Source: Fen-1135 sp963705275 (GTDB lineage Bacteria > Desulfobacterota > Syntrophia > Syntrophales > UBA2185). Taken from it: a stretch of 64,000 bases of DNA. Below the pieces are notes generated by a model. That model saw only the letters and a program-made list of their open reading frames with translations, was not told the origin of the DNA and searched no databases. Below, one piece after another: positions 18,152 to 27,226 of the stretch (the stretch's first letter is position 1; every line of letters starts with the position of its first letter). Location of the stretch: assembly GCA_963705275.1 (NCBI GenBank), contig OY970063.1:1302001-1366000 (forward strand), in the 5' to 3' direction. The position numbers and the translations under genes were made by a program.

Positions 18152-19105
18152 ATGAATGGCATTGTTGTTATCGACAAACCTTCGGGAAAGACGTCTCATG
18201 ACGTGGTCGAGGATGTTAAAAAAGCTCTTTCGGTGAAGAAGGCCGGGCATGCAGGCACCTTGGATCCGATGGCAACAGGCGTGCTGCCCGTTTGTCTGGA
18301 GGAGGCTACAAAATTAGTACAGTTCTTATCTACGGACACGAAGGACTATGAGGCAACCATGTTATTGGGTGTAAAGACAGATACCCAGGATACAGAAGGT
18401 AACATCATTGCCCGTGACGAGCCGCATGTCATGCATGAGGACATAGAAGATATTTTTTATCGCTTTGTGGGAGAGATGGAACAGGTGCCTCCCCGTTATT
18501 CAGCTATAAAATATCGAGGCAAGTCCCTATATAAATGGGCACGGCAGGGTATTGCCATTGAGCCTCCTCGGAGGATCATAGAAATTTACGACATCAGGAT
18601 TGATGAAGTGAAACTGCCCTACGTAACCTTCAGAGTCTCCTGTTCAAAGGGAACCTATGTAAGGTCACTCTGTTCCGATATTGGCGAAATGCTGGGTTGC
18701 GGGGCATGTCTGGCAAGTTTGCGTAGAACAAGAAGCGGCAGATTCTTTGAGGATTCCGCCATATCCCTTGATTCGCTTGATAGTATAGCCGGAATGAGAC
18801 CTCTGGGCCATATTATTCCCTTGATCGATGCCATTCCTCATATTCCGGCGATTTATGTCGATCGCGCATTTGCCAGGAAATTGAGAGAAGGTTATCAGCC
18901 AGTTGCGGAAACGCTGAGAATCTATCATATTCCTTCCCTTGCAGCTGGAGATATGGTAAAATTTATTGATAAGGACAGTAATCTTGTTTCCATCGCGAAA
19001 ATGCTTTGTGCATCCGACCGGATTGATTCGACGGATGGAAAATGGCAGGCAGCAAAAATCGTAAGAATTTTTAATACTGACAAACAAACTTATGGCAGGC
19101 ATTAA
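18152..19105 (+). CDS. truB: tRNA pseudouridine-55 synthase
   Basis: TruB makes pseudouridine 55 in the T-loop of tRNAs. The ~317-residue product has the start GIVVIDKPSGKTSHDVV and the catalytic Asp at residue 38 in HAGTLDPMATGVLPVCL, then RYSAIKYRGKSLYKWAR and CSKGTYVRSL. I chose ATG 18152, the conserved family start, over a GTG at 18125. It is followed by a small hairpin before rpsO. Confidence 0.96.
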   Translation: MNGIVVIDKPSGKTSHDVVEDVKKALSVKKAGHAGTLDPMATGVLPVCLEEATKLVQFLSTDTKDYEATMLLGVKTDTQDTEGNIIARDEPHVMHEDIEDIFYRFVGEMEQVPPRYSAIKYRGKSLYKWARQGIAIEPPRRIIEIYDIRIDEVKLPYVTFRVSCSKGTYVRSLCSDIGEMLGCGACLASLRRTRSGRFFEDSAISLDSLDSIAGMRPLGHIIPLIDAIPHIPAIYVDRAFARKLREGYQPVAETLRIYHIPSLAAGDMVKFIDKDSNLVSIAKMLCASDRIDSTDGKWQAAKIVRIFNTDKQTYGRH

Positions 19106-19121
19106 ATCTATCAGAAACAAA

Positions 19122-19144
19122 CCCCCAAAAGACGGGGGGATTTT
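19122..19144 (+). terminator. Short hairpin with T-tract after truB
   Basis: CCCCC (19122-19126) can pair with GGGGG (19134-19139) across a 7-base loop, followed by ATTTTC. It is a weak intrinsic terminator or attenuator between truB and rpsO; the stem is only 5-6 bp. Confidence 0.45.
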
Positions 19145-19211
19145 CTGCTGCCGTGAGAATTGATATTAATAAATTATTGGATACGACTAATTTTAGGGAG
19201 GATATGAGGCG

Positions 19212-19478
19212 GTGTTAGATTCTGAAAAAAGAAAGGACGTCATTAACAATTTCCGATTACATCAGGTAGACACAGGGTCTCCTGAAGTCCAGATTGCTCT
19301 TCTCAGCGCCAGAATAGAATACTTAACGGAACATTTTAAGTCCCACAAAAAGGATCATCATTCGCGCAGAGGTCTTTTAAAACTCGTGGGCAAGAGAAGG
19401 CGCCTTCTGGATTATCTTAGAAAAAAGGATGTGGAAAGGTACAGGAGCGTTATTCAGCGTCTGGGACTGAGAAAATAA
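19212..19478 (+). CDS. rpsO: 30S ribosomal protein S15
   Basis: S15 (88 residues) is a primary 16S rRNA-binding protein of the 30S platform. The family pattern is clear: DTGSPEVQIALLSARIEYLT, HFKSHKKDHHSRRGLLKLVG and RRRLLDYLRKKD. The start is GTG at 19212, with GGGAGG about 10 bases upstream. It is followed by pnp, the standard rpsO-pnp pair. Confidence 0.97.
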   Translation: MLDSEKRKDVINNFRLHQVDTGSPEVQIALLSARIEYLTEHFKSHKKDHHSRRGLLKLVGKRRRLLDYLRKKDVERYRSVIQRLGLRK

Positions 19479-19617
19479 TTACGTATCAACTTCTGGAAAC
19501 TTAGCAGACTTTAGGCGCCCTTAACATCCATGGCGGAGTCGTTCGGACTTTTATCCTTTGGTCCTACTTTAAGGAACACGTATTTGGCAATAACTTTCAT
19601 GGTGAGGAAATAATTAT

Positions 19618-21738
19618 ATGAACAAAATATTTAGTAAAGATTTTGCAGGAAGAAGCATTTCCATTAAAGCAAATTACATGGCTACTCAGGCCGATGGATC
19701 GGTCCTGGTAACCTACGGTGACACTGTAGTCATTGTGACCGCTGTATCGCTTAAGAATAAGAGAGAAGGCGTAGATTTCCTTCCTCTTACGGTCGATTAT
19801 CAGGAAATGACTTTTGCGGCAGGAAAAATTCCCGGAGGGTTTTTTAAACGTGAAGGTCGACCCAATGAAAGAGAGATACTGACGTCGAGGATTATTGACA
19901 GATCCATTAGACCTCTTTTTCCAAAAGGTTATTATTTCGAAACTCAAGTCGTGGCAACTGTCCTCTCCGTGGATAATGAAAATGATTCTGTTGTGGCAGC
20001 TTTGCTCGGCGCCTCTGCCGCCCTGGCGATTTCTGATATTCCCTTCAATGGGCCAATTGCCAGTGTCCGCGTCGGCAGGGTTGAAGGCAAATTTGTAGTG
20101 AACCCATCGGCAGAAGTCCTGGAGAAAAGCGATTTCAATCTCTTCATAGTGGGAAGAAAAGTTTCACCCCGGGCAGGAAGCACAGAATTTGACACAAATC
20201 TGGTTATGCTTGAAGGTGAGGCGCTTGAAATAGACGAGGATACAATTGTTGATGCCATCAATTTCGGCCTGGAGTCACTTCGGCCGTTAATTGAATTTCA
20301 GGATCATATTCGCCAGACGATAGGAAAAGAGAAACGGGTTGCAGAGGCAATTGCCGTCGATGAACTCCTTGTGGCAAAGGTAACCGAAAAAGCCAAGGAC
20401 AGCATGAAGGAAGCCTACACCATAGCGGGAAAACAAGACAGGCACCATAAGCTTAATTGGATAACGGAAAAGGTCGTCAAAGAAGTTTGCGCCGAGAACG
20501 ACAGCCTTGGTCCCCAGGTCAAAAACATTCTATCGGACCTGGAGAGGCAAGTCGTCAGGGATATGATACTGCATGACAAGAAACGGTCCGACGGCAGAAC
20601 ATCTGCCGAGATCAGGCCGATCAGTGCCGAGGTCGGGATTCTCCCGAGAGCCCACGGGTCGGCCCTTTTTACCAGGGGCGAAACCCAGGCCCTCGCCGCA
20701 CTCACGCTTGGTACATCTTCGGATGAACAGCGGCTGGATTATATAGGCGGGGAGGAGATGAGAACTTTCATCCTGCACTATAATTTTCCGCCTTATTGCG
20801 TGGGAGAAGCACGACCTTTAAGGAGCCCGGGAAGAAGAGAAATCGGACACGGCGCCCTGGCAAGAAAAGCCTTGCTCCCTATTCTACCCTCCGAGGAGGT
20901 GTTCCCCTATACTATAAGGATTGTCTCTGAGATACTATCTTCCAATGGTTCATCGTCTATGGCAACCGTATGCGGCAGTCTCCTGTCCCTCATGGACGCC
21001 GGCGTGCCAGTCAGAGATATCGTGGCCGGTATTGCCATGGGACTGTTGAAGGATGGCAGCAATGTAGTCGTTCTTTCTGACATTATCGGAGATGAAGACC
21101 ACGCAGGTGACATGGATCTCAAGGTCTGCGGGACGAAGAAAGGCATCACGGCCTTGCAGATGGATATCAAGATCGGCGGTTTGAATGAGGATATATTGAG
21201 AATGGCCCTGCATCAGGCAAGAGAGGGTCGGCTCTTTATCATAGAGAAGCTCAGGGAAACAATTGCACAGCCGAGGGATGATATCTCAAAGTATGCCCCG
21301 CGGATTACTACGCTCAAGGTCAGACCCGAGAAGGTAAGGGACGTGATCGGCAGCGGCGGAAAGAATATCAGGCAAATCATAAACGAAACGGGTGTTACCA
21401 TTGACGTGGAAGATGACGGCACAGTGACCATCGCGTCTAATGATGCTGAAGCTGCGTCAAGGGCTGTCGCTATGGTCAAGTGGTTGACCGAAGATGCCGA
21501 GGTGGGAAAAATCTATCGCGGCATCGTCAAGAAGATCGTTGATTTTGGCGCCTTTGTCGAGATCTTGCCGGGGACGGAAGGATTGGTGCACATATCGCAG
21601 CTATCAAAGGAACGCGTAAAGAGCGTTACCGACGTCCTTCATGAAGGAGAGGAAGTGATGGTAAAGGTTCTAGAGATTGACAAACAGGGGAAAATTCGCC
21701 TTAGCAGAAAAGATGCACTAGGTGCCAATGCACAATAA
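19618..21738 (+). CDS. pnp: Polyribonucleotide nucleotidyltransferase (PNPase)
   Basis: PNPase (706 residues) degrades RNA 3' to 5' by phosphorolysis. There are two RNase PH-like domains (the first with GKIPGGFFKREGRPNEREIL, the second with MGLLKDGSNVVVLSDIIGDEDH), then a KH domain (VRDVIGSGGKNIRQIINETG) and an S1 domain (GIVKKIVDFGAFVEILPGTE). The 139-bp gap after rpsO contains a possible stem (GGAC with GGTCC near 19550), a place where pnp mRNAs are often autoregulated; I cannot show this. The end overlaps the M16 peptidase gene. Confidence 0.97.
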   Translation: MNKIFSKDFAGRSISIKANYMATQADGSVLVTYGDTVVIVTAVSLKNKREGVDFLPLTVDYQEMTFAAGKIPGGFFKREGRPNEREILTSRIIDRSIRPLFPKGYYFETQVVATVLSVDNENDSVVAALLGASAALAISDIPFNGPIASVRVGRVEGKFVVNPSAEVLEKSDFNLFIVGRKVSPRAGSTEFDTNLVMLEGEALEIDEDTIVDAINFGLESLRPLIEFQDHIRQTIGKEKRVAEAIAVDELLVAKVTEKAKDSMKEAYTIAGKQDRHHKLNWITEKVVKEVCAENDSLGPQVKNILSDLERQVVRDMILHDKKRSDGRTSAEIRPISAEVGILPRAHGSALFTRGETQALAALTLGTSSDEQRLDYIGGEEMRTFILHYNFPPYCVGEARPLRSPGRREIGHGALARKALLPILPSEEVFPYTIRIVSEILSSNGSSSMATVCGSLLSLMDAGVPVRDIVAGIAMGLLKDGSNVVVLSDIIGDEDHAGDMDLKVCGTKKGITALQMDIKIGGLNEDILRMALHQAREGRLFIIEKLRETIAQPRDDISKYAPRITTLKVRPEKVRDVIGSGGKNIRQIINETGVTIDVEDDGTVTIASNDAEAASRAVAMVKWLTEDAEVGKIYRGIVKKIVDFGAFVEILPGTEGLVHISQLSKERVKSVTDVLHEGEEVMVKVLEIDKQGKIRLSRKDALGANAQ

Positions 21739-22984
21739 GACTGTCCTTTCCAATGGTATTAGGGTTATTTCGGAACACATAGATCATGTCAGATCAATAT
21801 CCATAGGGATCTGGGTTAAGTGTGGTTCACGCTATGAAGACCAGGCCACAAATGGGGCAGCGCATTTTATCGAACATATGCTTTTCAAGGGGACCAAGAA
21901 CAGGTCCGCTTTTGAAATCGCCTCGGCCATTGATTCGGTAGGCGGCATGATGAATGCCTTCACCGGCAAGGAACTGACCTCGTTTTACATAAAAATACCG
22001 GACTACCACCTCCCCATGGCAGTGGACCTCCTTGCTGATATCTTTGTTAACTCATGCTTTGATGAAAAAGAGATCATGAAGGAACAATCAGTAGTCCTTC
22101 AGGAAATCAATATGACCGAGGATTCACCCGATGATTATATTCATGATTACTTTGAGGGCGTATTCTGGAATGGCCACCCCCTGGGTTTTCCTGTCCTGGG
22201 GACCAGGGACTTGGTAGCCTCCCTAAACAGAGAGACTCTTCTGTCTTTCTTCAATGCTCGCTATGGGGGTGATAATCTGGTGCTGGCTGCTGCGGGTAAT
22301 CTGAAACATGATGAATTCGTTAATCTCGTAGATAAGACATTCGGATCCATTCCGGCAAAAACAATCAAACTTCAGACAAACAAACCGGCAGTGTCATCAA
22401 GGGTCGCCGTCCTTAAGAAAGACCTGGAACAGGCGCATATGATCATGGGCACCCTCGCCCCTTCTGCCGTCAGCCCCGAAAGATATTCCGGCTTTCTATT
22501 GAACGCCATTTTGGGGGGAAGCATGAGTTCCAGGCTATTTCAGGAAGTCAGGGAAAAGAGAGGTCTCGCGTACGCAATCCATTCCTTTGTTTCACCATAT
22601 ATGGATACGGGCATCTTGGGCATATACGCAGGAACCGGCGAGGAAAGAGTTCCGGTTGTCATCAATCTCATTCTTGAAGAACTAAAGCGGTTGCGCCATG
22701 AGCTCTTAACGGAGAAGGAGATGGCGCAGGTGAAGGAATTGATAAAAGGGAATTTCCTCCTCTCTATGGAAAGCACTGATAGCCGTATGATAAGGTTAGC
22801 AAAAAATGAGATTTCTTTCGGACGGCATATCCCCCAGGACGATGTTATTGCATTTATAGACGCCGTTACCGCAGAGAACATCAGGAATCTTGCTTTTGAG
22901 ATGTTTAAGGCAGGCGCAATATCCCTGGCTGTTATGGGGAGGATTCCGGAAAAGGACATCTCTCTTGATTCGTATGAAGGATAG
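21728..22984 (+). CDS. M16-family zinc metallopeptidase (YmxG/PqqL type)
   Basis: This single-chain M16 peptidase of ~418 residues has the inverted zinc motif HFIEH at residues 46-50 and a downstream Glu in VVLQEINMTEDSPDDY as the third ligand. The C-terminal half carries the R/Y pair region REKRGLAYAIHSFVSPY. Members following pnp are common in many bacteria; the substrate is not known. The start is uncertain: ATG 21728 (chosen) or GTG 21722, both overlapping pnp. No signal peptide is seen, so it is cytoplasmic. Confidence 0.92.
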   Translation: MHNKTVLSNGIRVISEHIDHVRSISIGIWVKCGSRYEDQATNGAAHFIEHMLFKGTKNRSAFEIASAIDSVGGMMNAFTGKELTSFYIKIPDYHLPMAVDLLADIFVNSCFDEKEIMKEQSVVLQEINMTEDSPDDYIHDYFEGVFWNGHPLGFPVLGTRDLVASLNRETLLSFFNARYGGDNLVLAAAGNLKHDEFVNLVDKTFGSIPAKTIKLQTNKPAVSSRVAVLKKDLEQAHMIMGTLAPSAVSPERYSGFLLNAILGGSMSSRLFQEVREKRGLAYAIHSFVSPYMDTGILGIYAGTGEERVPVVINLILEELKRLRHELLTEKEMAQVKELIKGNFLLSMESTDSRMIRLAKNEISFGRHIPQDDVIAFIDAVTAENIRNLAFEMFKAGAISLAVMGRIPEKDISLDSYEG

Positions 22985-23024
22985 ATGCTTTATAAGTCAC
23001 ACAAGGATGAAATCTTAAGTTGCA

Positions 23025-23477
23025 ATGATAGAAGAAATTGGAGTGCATATTCAGAAGCTGCCTGGCTATTTGGACATATCGTTTCCTCGATACATGACGG
23101 AGCATTCAGCAGGCATGGACATCTACGCAGCTGTCGAGACAGATGAGACCATATTTCCGGGACAAAGGAAGATAATTCCTACAGGCGTGGCGATTGCACT
23201 TCCTGAGGGTTATGAGGCGGAGATAAGACCTCGAAGCGGCCTTGCCGTAAGAAATGGTGTGACGCTGGTTAATTCTCCGGGAACCATTGATGCGGATTAC
23301 CGCGGTGAGATTGGCATTATACTGATTAACCACGGGGAAGAGCCCTTTGTCATCAGGCGTGGTGATCGTATTGCACAGATGGTAGTGCACAGGGTCTGTA
23401 AAGTTTCATGGATAGAATGTGGGGAGCTTGCTGCAACCGCCAGAGGGGATGGGGGGTTCGGTCATACTAGTAAATAA
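23025..23477 (+). CDS. dut: Deoxyuridine 5'-triphosphate nucleotidohydrolase
   Basis: dUTPase (150 residues) converts dUTP to dUMP and keeps uracil out of DNA. All five trimeric dUTPase motifs are present: SAGMDIYAAV, EIRPRSGLAV, GTIDADYRGEIGIILIN, RGDRIAQMVV and the C-terminal GDGGFGHTSK that closes over the active site. It lies 40 bp after the peptidase gene. Confidence 0.96.
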   Translation: MIEEIGVHIQKLPGYLDISFPRYMTEHSAGMDIYAAVETDETIFPGQRKIIPTGVAIALPEGYEAEIRPRSGLAVRNGVTLVNSPGTIDADYRGEIGIILINHGEEPFVIRRGDRIAQMVVHRVCKVSWIECGELAATARGDGGFGHTSK

Positions 23478-23490
23478 AGGTGAGCGCGTC

Positions 23491-24669
23491 ATGAAGAAAT
23501 TCAGAGTAAATAAGACATACAAAGAGATCAACGAGAAGATCAAGAAGGGAAAGGCCGTTGTTGTAACAGCTGAAGAGATGATCGATATTGTTGAGAGTCA
23601 TGGTCATGTTGAAGGCGCCCGGAGAATAGATGTTGTCACGACGGGAACATTCGCTCCCATGTGCTCATCTGGAGTTTTTCTGAACTTCGGCCATACAGCC
23701 CCAAGGATAAAGACCACGAAAGTATGGCTGAATGACGTGTATGCATACGGTGGCATCGCGGCGGTGGATTGCTATATAGGAGCAACCGAGATCGCTGAAG
23801 GGGATCCCTTAAACAGCGTCTATCCGGGGGAATTTAAGTATGGAGGCGGGCACGTGATTGAAGACCTGGTGGCAGGCAACGTGATCAGATTGCGTGCCGA
23901 AGGGTATGGGACGGACTGCTATCCCGCCCGGAAATATGAAAAAAATATCACGATTAACGATCTGCGGGATGCAATTCTGTTCAACCCGCGTAATGCTTAT
24001 CAAAATTATAATTGTGCCGTTAACATGTCTGACAAGACAATTTATACTTATATGGGGATATTGAGGCCCCGCATGGCCAATGCCAATTACGCTACAGCGG
24101 GCCAATTAAGCCCTCTTTTTAACGATCCGCACTACATGACCATCGGTATCGGGACAAGAATTTTTCTGGGAGGAGCCCAGGGTTATGTGGCCTGGCAGGG
24201 GACCCAGCATAACCCGAATGTCAAGAGAGGCAAACACGGCGTCCCTAAAGAAGGCGCCGGAACAATTTCAGCAATAGGGAACCTTAAAGAAATGACCTCT
24301 GGCTGGCTGGTTGGCGCCAGCATGTTAGGATATGGTGTCTCCCTGTATGTTGGCATAGGCATTCCCATACCTATTTTGAATGAAGAGATGGCGCGGTACA
24401 CGGCAGTTAAAGATGAAAATATATATACACAGATCTATGACTATAGCATGGATTATCCGAAGGGTGGTGCTCTCAAGAGCCTCGGAGAGGTAAGCTATAA
24501 AGAACTCCGCTCCGGCGAGATCGTAGTAAATGGCAAGAAGGTCATCACTGCTTCCCTGTCGAGTTATTACAAGGCAAGGGAGATTGCACACATCCTGAAG
24601 AACTGGATTGAACGCGGGGACTTTCTTCTCGGGGAACCCCAGCAGAACCTCCCTTCTGTCATGATATAA
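23491..24669 (+). CDS. DUF39 homocysteine biosynthesis protein
   Basis: A ~392-residue protein of the DUF39 family. Characteristic segments: TTGTFAPMCSSGVFLNFGH, GEFKYGGGHVIEDLVAG, GIGTRIFLGGAQGYVAWQGT and HNPNVKRGKHGVPKEGAGT. In methanogens and sulfur-reducing bacteria this family converts aspartate semialdehyde plus sulfide to homocysteine, usually with an adjacent NIL/ferredoxin protein or CBS domains. No such partner gene is next to it here. I chose ATG 23491 (AAAGGTGAG upstream), 13 bp after dut. Function is inferred from the family. Confidence 0.85.
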   Translation: MKKFRVNKTYKEINEKIKKGKAVVVTAEEMIDIVESHGHVEGARRIDVVTTGTFAPMCSSGVFLNFGHTAPRIKTTKVWLNDVYAYGGIAAVDCYIGATEIAEGDPLNSVYPGEFKYGGGHVIEDLVAGNVIRLRAEGYGTDCYPARKYEKNITINDLRDAILFNPRNAYQNYNCAVNMSDKTIYTYMGILRPRMANANYATAGQLSPLFNDPHYMTIGIGTRIFLGGAQGYVAWQGTQHNPNVKRGKHGVPKEGAGTISAIGNLKEMTSGWLVGASMLGYGVSLYVGIGIPIPILNEEMARYTAVKDENIYTQIYDYSMDYPKGGALKSLGEVSYKELRSGEIVVNGKKVITASLSSYYKAREIAHILKNWIERGDFLLGEPQQNLPSVMI

Positions 24670-24844
24670 TGACCGTCTTGTGATATGCCGAGAAGGCGCA
24701 TAAAACCAGCCCTCACACCTAATCATAAAGTATAATATCGTTTGTATTGCTATTCACAACAGCATCCCGGAACGTCGCTGTGGAACCTTTTGCGATGCCT
24801 CCATTCTTAATTAATGTTGATTAATGTTAAGAAATATCGCATAA

Positions 24845-24862
24845 AAGTGATATTAATCACTT
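24845..24862. promoter_or_regulatory. CRP/FNR-like palindrome upstream of the XRE gene
   Basis: AAGTGAT-ATTA-ATCACTT is a perfect 18-bp inverted repeat that overlaps the first bases of the TTGACA at 24861. The core GTGAT-N4-ATCAC is the CRP-type consensus core. A second copy of the core is at 25222-25235. Upstream, TTAATGTT is repeated at 24811-24818 and 24821-24828, one helical turn apart. Confidence 0.55.
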
Positions 24863-24889
24863 GACATTATTTATCCAGTAGCGTAATAA
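24861..24889 (+). promoter_or_regulatory. Putative promoter of the small XRE regulator
   Basis: TTGACA (24861-24866) and TAATAA (24884-24889) are separated by 17 bp. The -35 overlaps the 24845-24862 palindrome, which would place an operator directly on the promoter. Confidence 0.5.
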
Positions 24890-24918
24890 GGTATCAAAGT
24901 CATTCTTCACATACGAAA

Positions 24919-25122
24919 ATGAAACTGAAACTGAAAAAAAATAGAGTTAAGCAATACCGAGAATCGATCCCGCTAAGCATTGCCGAGCTTGCGAGAAAGG
25001 CGGGCTTAGCTCCTCAGACCGTAACGAAGATGGAAAAAGGATTGCCCACAAGAAAGTACTCGGAACTGAAGGTCGCGAAGGCGTTACAAAAAAAATACGA
25101 AGATGTTTTTTTATCGGATTAA
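24919..25122 (+). CDS. Small XRE-family helix-turn-helix regulator
   Basis: A 67-residue basic protein consisting of little more than one XRE/Cro-type HTH: helices around LSIAELARKAGLAPQTVTKM followed by EKGLPTRKYSELKVAKAL. It probably binds DNA as a dimer. It stands just ahead of the ftsB-pilM operon in the same direction, and palindromes lie upstream of both. Autoregulation or control of the pilus genes is a reasonable guess only. Confidence 0.8.
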   Translation: MKLKLKKNRVKQYRESIPLSIAELARKAGLAPQTVTKMEKGLPTRKYSELKVAKALQKKYEDVFLSD

Positions 25123-25221
25123 GGAGACTTAATATATTTTCGCGTAATATTGCGGCGGCTTGTTGGTAGCGAGCATTTAGAAGGGACGGTAATGATAGTC
25201 TAGGGCTCGTTAGCATTTTCT

Positions 25222-25235
25222 GTGATGGCTATCAC
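25222..25235. promoter_or_regulatory. Second GTGAT-N4-ATCAC site, before ftsB-pilM
   Basis: GTGAT-GGCT-ATCAC, preceded by T, matches the CRP core TGTGA-N6-TCAC. It lies 26 bases before the ftsB-like start and has the same half-sites and spacing as 24847-24860. It may be an operator or a leader hairpin. Confidence 0.45.
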
Positions 25236-25260
25236 GGAACAGCAATCGTCAGGATGTTAG

Positions 25261-25527
25261 ATGAAAGTCGGAAGATATCTTGTTGTATTTATTTGTGTGA
25301 TGAGTATGCTCATCATCTTTGGCAAACGCGGACTCGTTGATAACTACGCCATGAAGGAACGATTGATGGCTCTCAAGAAGGGGAATCAGGATATATCCCT
25401 TGAAAACAACGAATTGAGTAAAAAAGTGATATTACTGAGGGGCGACCTTCAATATCTGGAAATGCTTGCGCGAAACGAACTCGGCATGGTCAGAAAGGGA
25501 GACCTCATATATCGATATATGAAATGA
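25261..25527 (+). CDS. FtsB/DivIC-family septum formation initiator
   Basis: An 88-residue bitopic membrane protein: one N-terminal membrane segment (LVVFICVMSMLIIFG, ~7-21), a heptad-rich coiled coil (~30-70) and the short conserved tail around LEMLARNELGMVRKGDLIYRY typical of FtsB/DivIC. The family links the divisome proteins FtsL/FtsQ and activates septal wall synthesis. It lies 37 bp before pilM and is probably co-transcribed with the pilus genes. Confidence 0.85.
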   Translation: MKVGRYLVVFICVMSMLIIFGKRGLVDNYAMKERLMALKKGNQDISLENNELSKKVILLRGDLQYLEMLARNELGMVRKGDLIYRYMK

Positions 25528-25564
25528 ACCCACATGAGAGAAAAGAACCAGGCGCGGTGATTCT

Positions 25565-26677
25565 ATGTTTGACCTCAAAAATTTGTTAGCAGACGGCAAG
25601 AATGCCATTGTGAACCTGTTTCCAGCCGGCAAGAGCCTGGTCGGACTTGACATAGGATCAAGCGCTATAAAACTTGTTGAAATAGTGGAAACACCTAAGG
25701 GATTCATCCTTTCTCGATTTTCACAGATACCTCTGGCAGGGGGCGTAATAGTCGATGGTGTGCCTGTTGAACATCAAGAGCTGGCCCAAAAAATAAAACA
25801 ACTATTCAAGCAGTCCGGCTGCAAAAGGAAATCCATAGTCACCTCACTTTCAGGACACTCCGTCATCATCAAGAAAGTAAACTTTCCCACAATGGATGAA
25901 GCAGAATTGAGTTACCTGATAAAAGATGAAGCAGGTAAATATTTACCTTTTGATAGCATGGAGGCGGTAAGCTACGATTTTCAAGTTCTTGGTGAAAATG
26001 AATTCAACCCTAATCAGATGGACGTTATTATTGTTGCAGCAAAGAATGAAATTGTAAACTCCTATGCAGACGTCATTCGGCAGGCAGGGTACTTGCCGGT
26101 TATCATGGACGTAGATTCCTTCGCACTTGAGACTATGTATGAGGAGAATTACGAGTTTGAAGACAATGAAATGGTCGCACTTGTCAATATCGGAGCGAGT
26201 ATCACGAATATAAATGTACTCAGGGGCGGCACCTCGGTCTTTACGAGAGATTTTATGCTGGCAGGGAATTCCATAACTGAAGCCCTCATGCAAAAGATGG
26301 GAGTCGCCTTTGAAGAGGCTGAGAGAATTAAGATCGAAGGGCCCGACGGTAACGAAGCTGCGGAAAAGGAATTGCGGGAAGGTCTCCTTTATTATGCCGA
26401 ACCGATCTGTTCGGAAATTGAGAGGTCCGTCGATTATTTCAGGTCAACCTATGGAGGGGAATATTTGAAACGCATTCTCCTCTGTGGCGGAAGCGCAAGA
26501 ATTCCAGGCATAGCGAGTGACCTGACGCAGAGGCTTGGCGTGGAAGCGGAAATAGCCAATCCTTTTAAAAAAATAGGCTACGATAAAAAGGCGCTGAGTG
26601 AGACTGCGATTGAGGAGATTGCACCCATCGCTGCCGTCGGAGTCGGGCTGGCGCTGAGAAAAGTTGGTGACAAATGA
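25565..26677 (+). CDS. pilM: Type IV pilus assembly protein PilM
   Basis: PilM (370 residues) is the actin-like cytoplasmic ATP-binding component of the pilus alignment complex; it binds the N-terminus of PilN. The fold shows VGLDIGSSAIKLVEI (phosphate-1), VALVNIGASITNINVLRGG (phosphate-2) and LLCGGSARIPGIASDLTQRL (adenosine motif). It is followed by pilN with an ATGA overlap. The start of the classical pilMNOPQ operon. Confidence 0.96.
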   Translation: MFDLKNLLADGKNAIVNLFPAGKSLVGLDIGSSAIKLVEIVETPKGFILSRFSQIPLAGGVIVDGVPVEHQELAQKIKQLFKQSGCKRKSIVTSLSGHSVIIKKVNFPTMDEAELSYLIKDEAGKYLPFDSMEAVSYDFQVLGENEFNPNQMDVIIVAAKNEIVNSYADVIRQAGYLPVIMDVDSFALETMYEENYEFEDNEMVALVNIGASITNINVLRGGTSVFTRDFMLAGNSITEALMQKMGVAFEEAERIKIEGPDGNEAAEKELREGLLYYAEPICSEIERSVDYFRSTYGGEYLKRILLCGGSARIPGIASDLTQRLGVEAEIANPFKKIGYDKKALSETAIEEIAPIAAVGVGLALRKVGDK

Positions 26678-27222
26678 TCAGAATTAATCTTCTTCCCTAC
26701 CGGGAAAGAGAAAAGAAGGAAGATCTGACTCGTCAGATTGTTATCATTGTCATTACCTTCGTCGTCTTTCTGCTCGTCATCGGTTCCCTCCAGCTTTATC
26801 TCAGTATGAGCATAAGTGACCTTGAGAAAAACGTAAAACTTCAGGAGGAGGAACTCGCTCGTCTGACAAAGATTATAGGCGATATAGAAGGGTATAAATT
26901 GAGCAAGGCGATTTTGGAGAGAAAACTCGCCATAATCAATAACCTCGAAGAAAACCGTTTGGCACCTGTTATGATGCTTGACGAACTTACGCTGGTTGTT
27001 CCTGTCAAAGATGTCTGGCTCGAAAAAATCACAGAGAAAGGTTCAGATATTACCATGGAGGGGATGGCGAGAAGCAATATCGCCGTTGCGCTCTTCATGA
27101 AGAATCTTGCAGGAGCCAACTTTGTCAAGACTGTAGATCTGTTATCAACCAGAGAAAAAGAGGTCGCAGGCATGAAATTGCAACAATTCGTCATATCTTG
27201 TGTGAAGAAAAAGGTTCCATGA
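26674..27222 (+). CDS. pilN: Type IV pilus assembly protein PilN
   Basis: PilN (182 residues) is a bitopic inner-membrane protein. It begins with MIRINLLPYREREKK, the conserved INLLP segment that docks in PilM, followed by a membrane helix (~22-45), a coiled coil and a periplasmic ferredoxin-like fold. It forms heterodimers with PilO. The ATG overlaps the pilM stop (ATGA). Confidence 0.96.
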   Translation: MIRINLLPYREREKKEDLTRQIVIIVITFVVFLLVIGSLQLYLSMSISDLEKNVKLQEEELARLTKIIGDIEGYKLSKAILERKLAIINNLEENRLAPVMMLDELTLVVPVKDVWLEKITEKGSDITMEGMARSNIAVALFMKNLAGANFVKTVDLLSTREKEVAGMKLQQFVISCVKKKVP

Positions 27223-27226
27223 TAAG

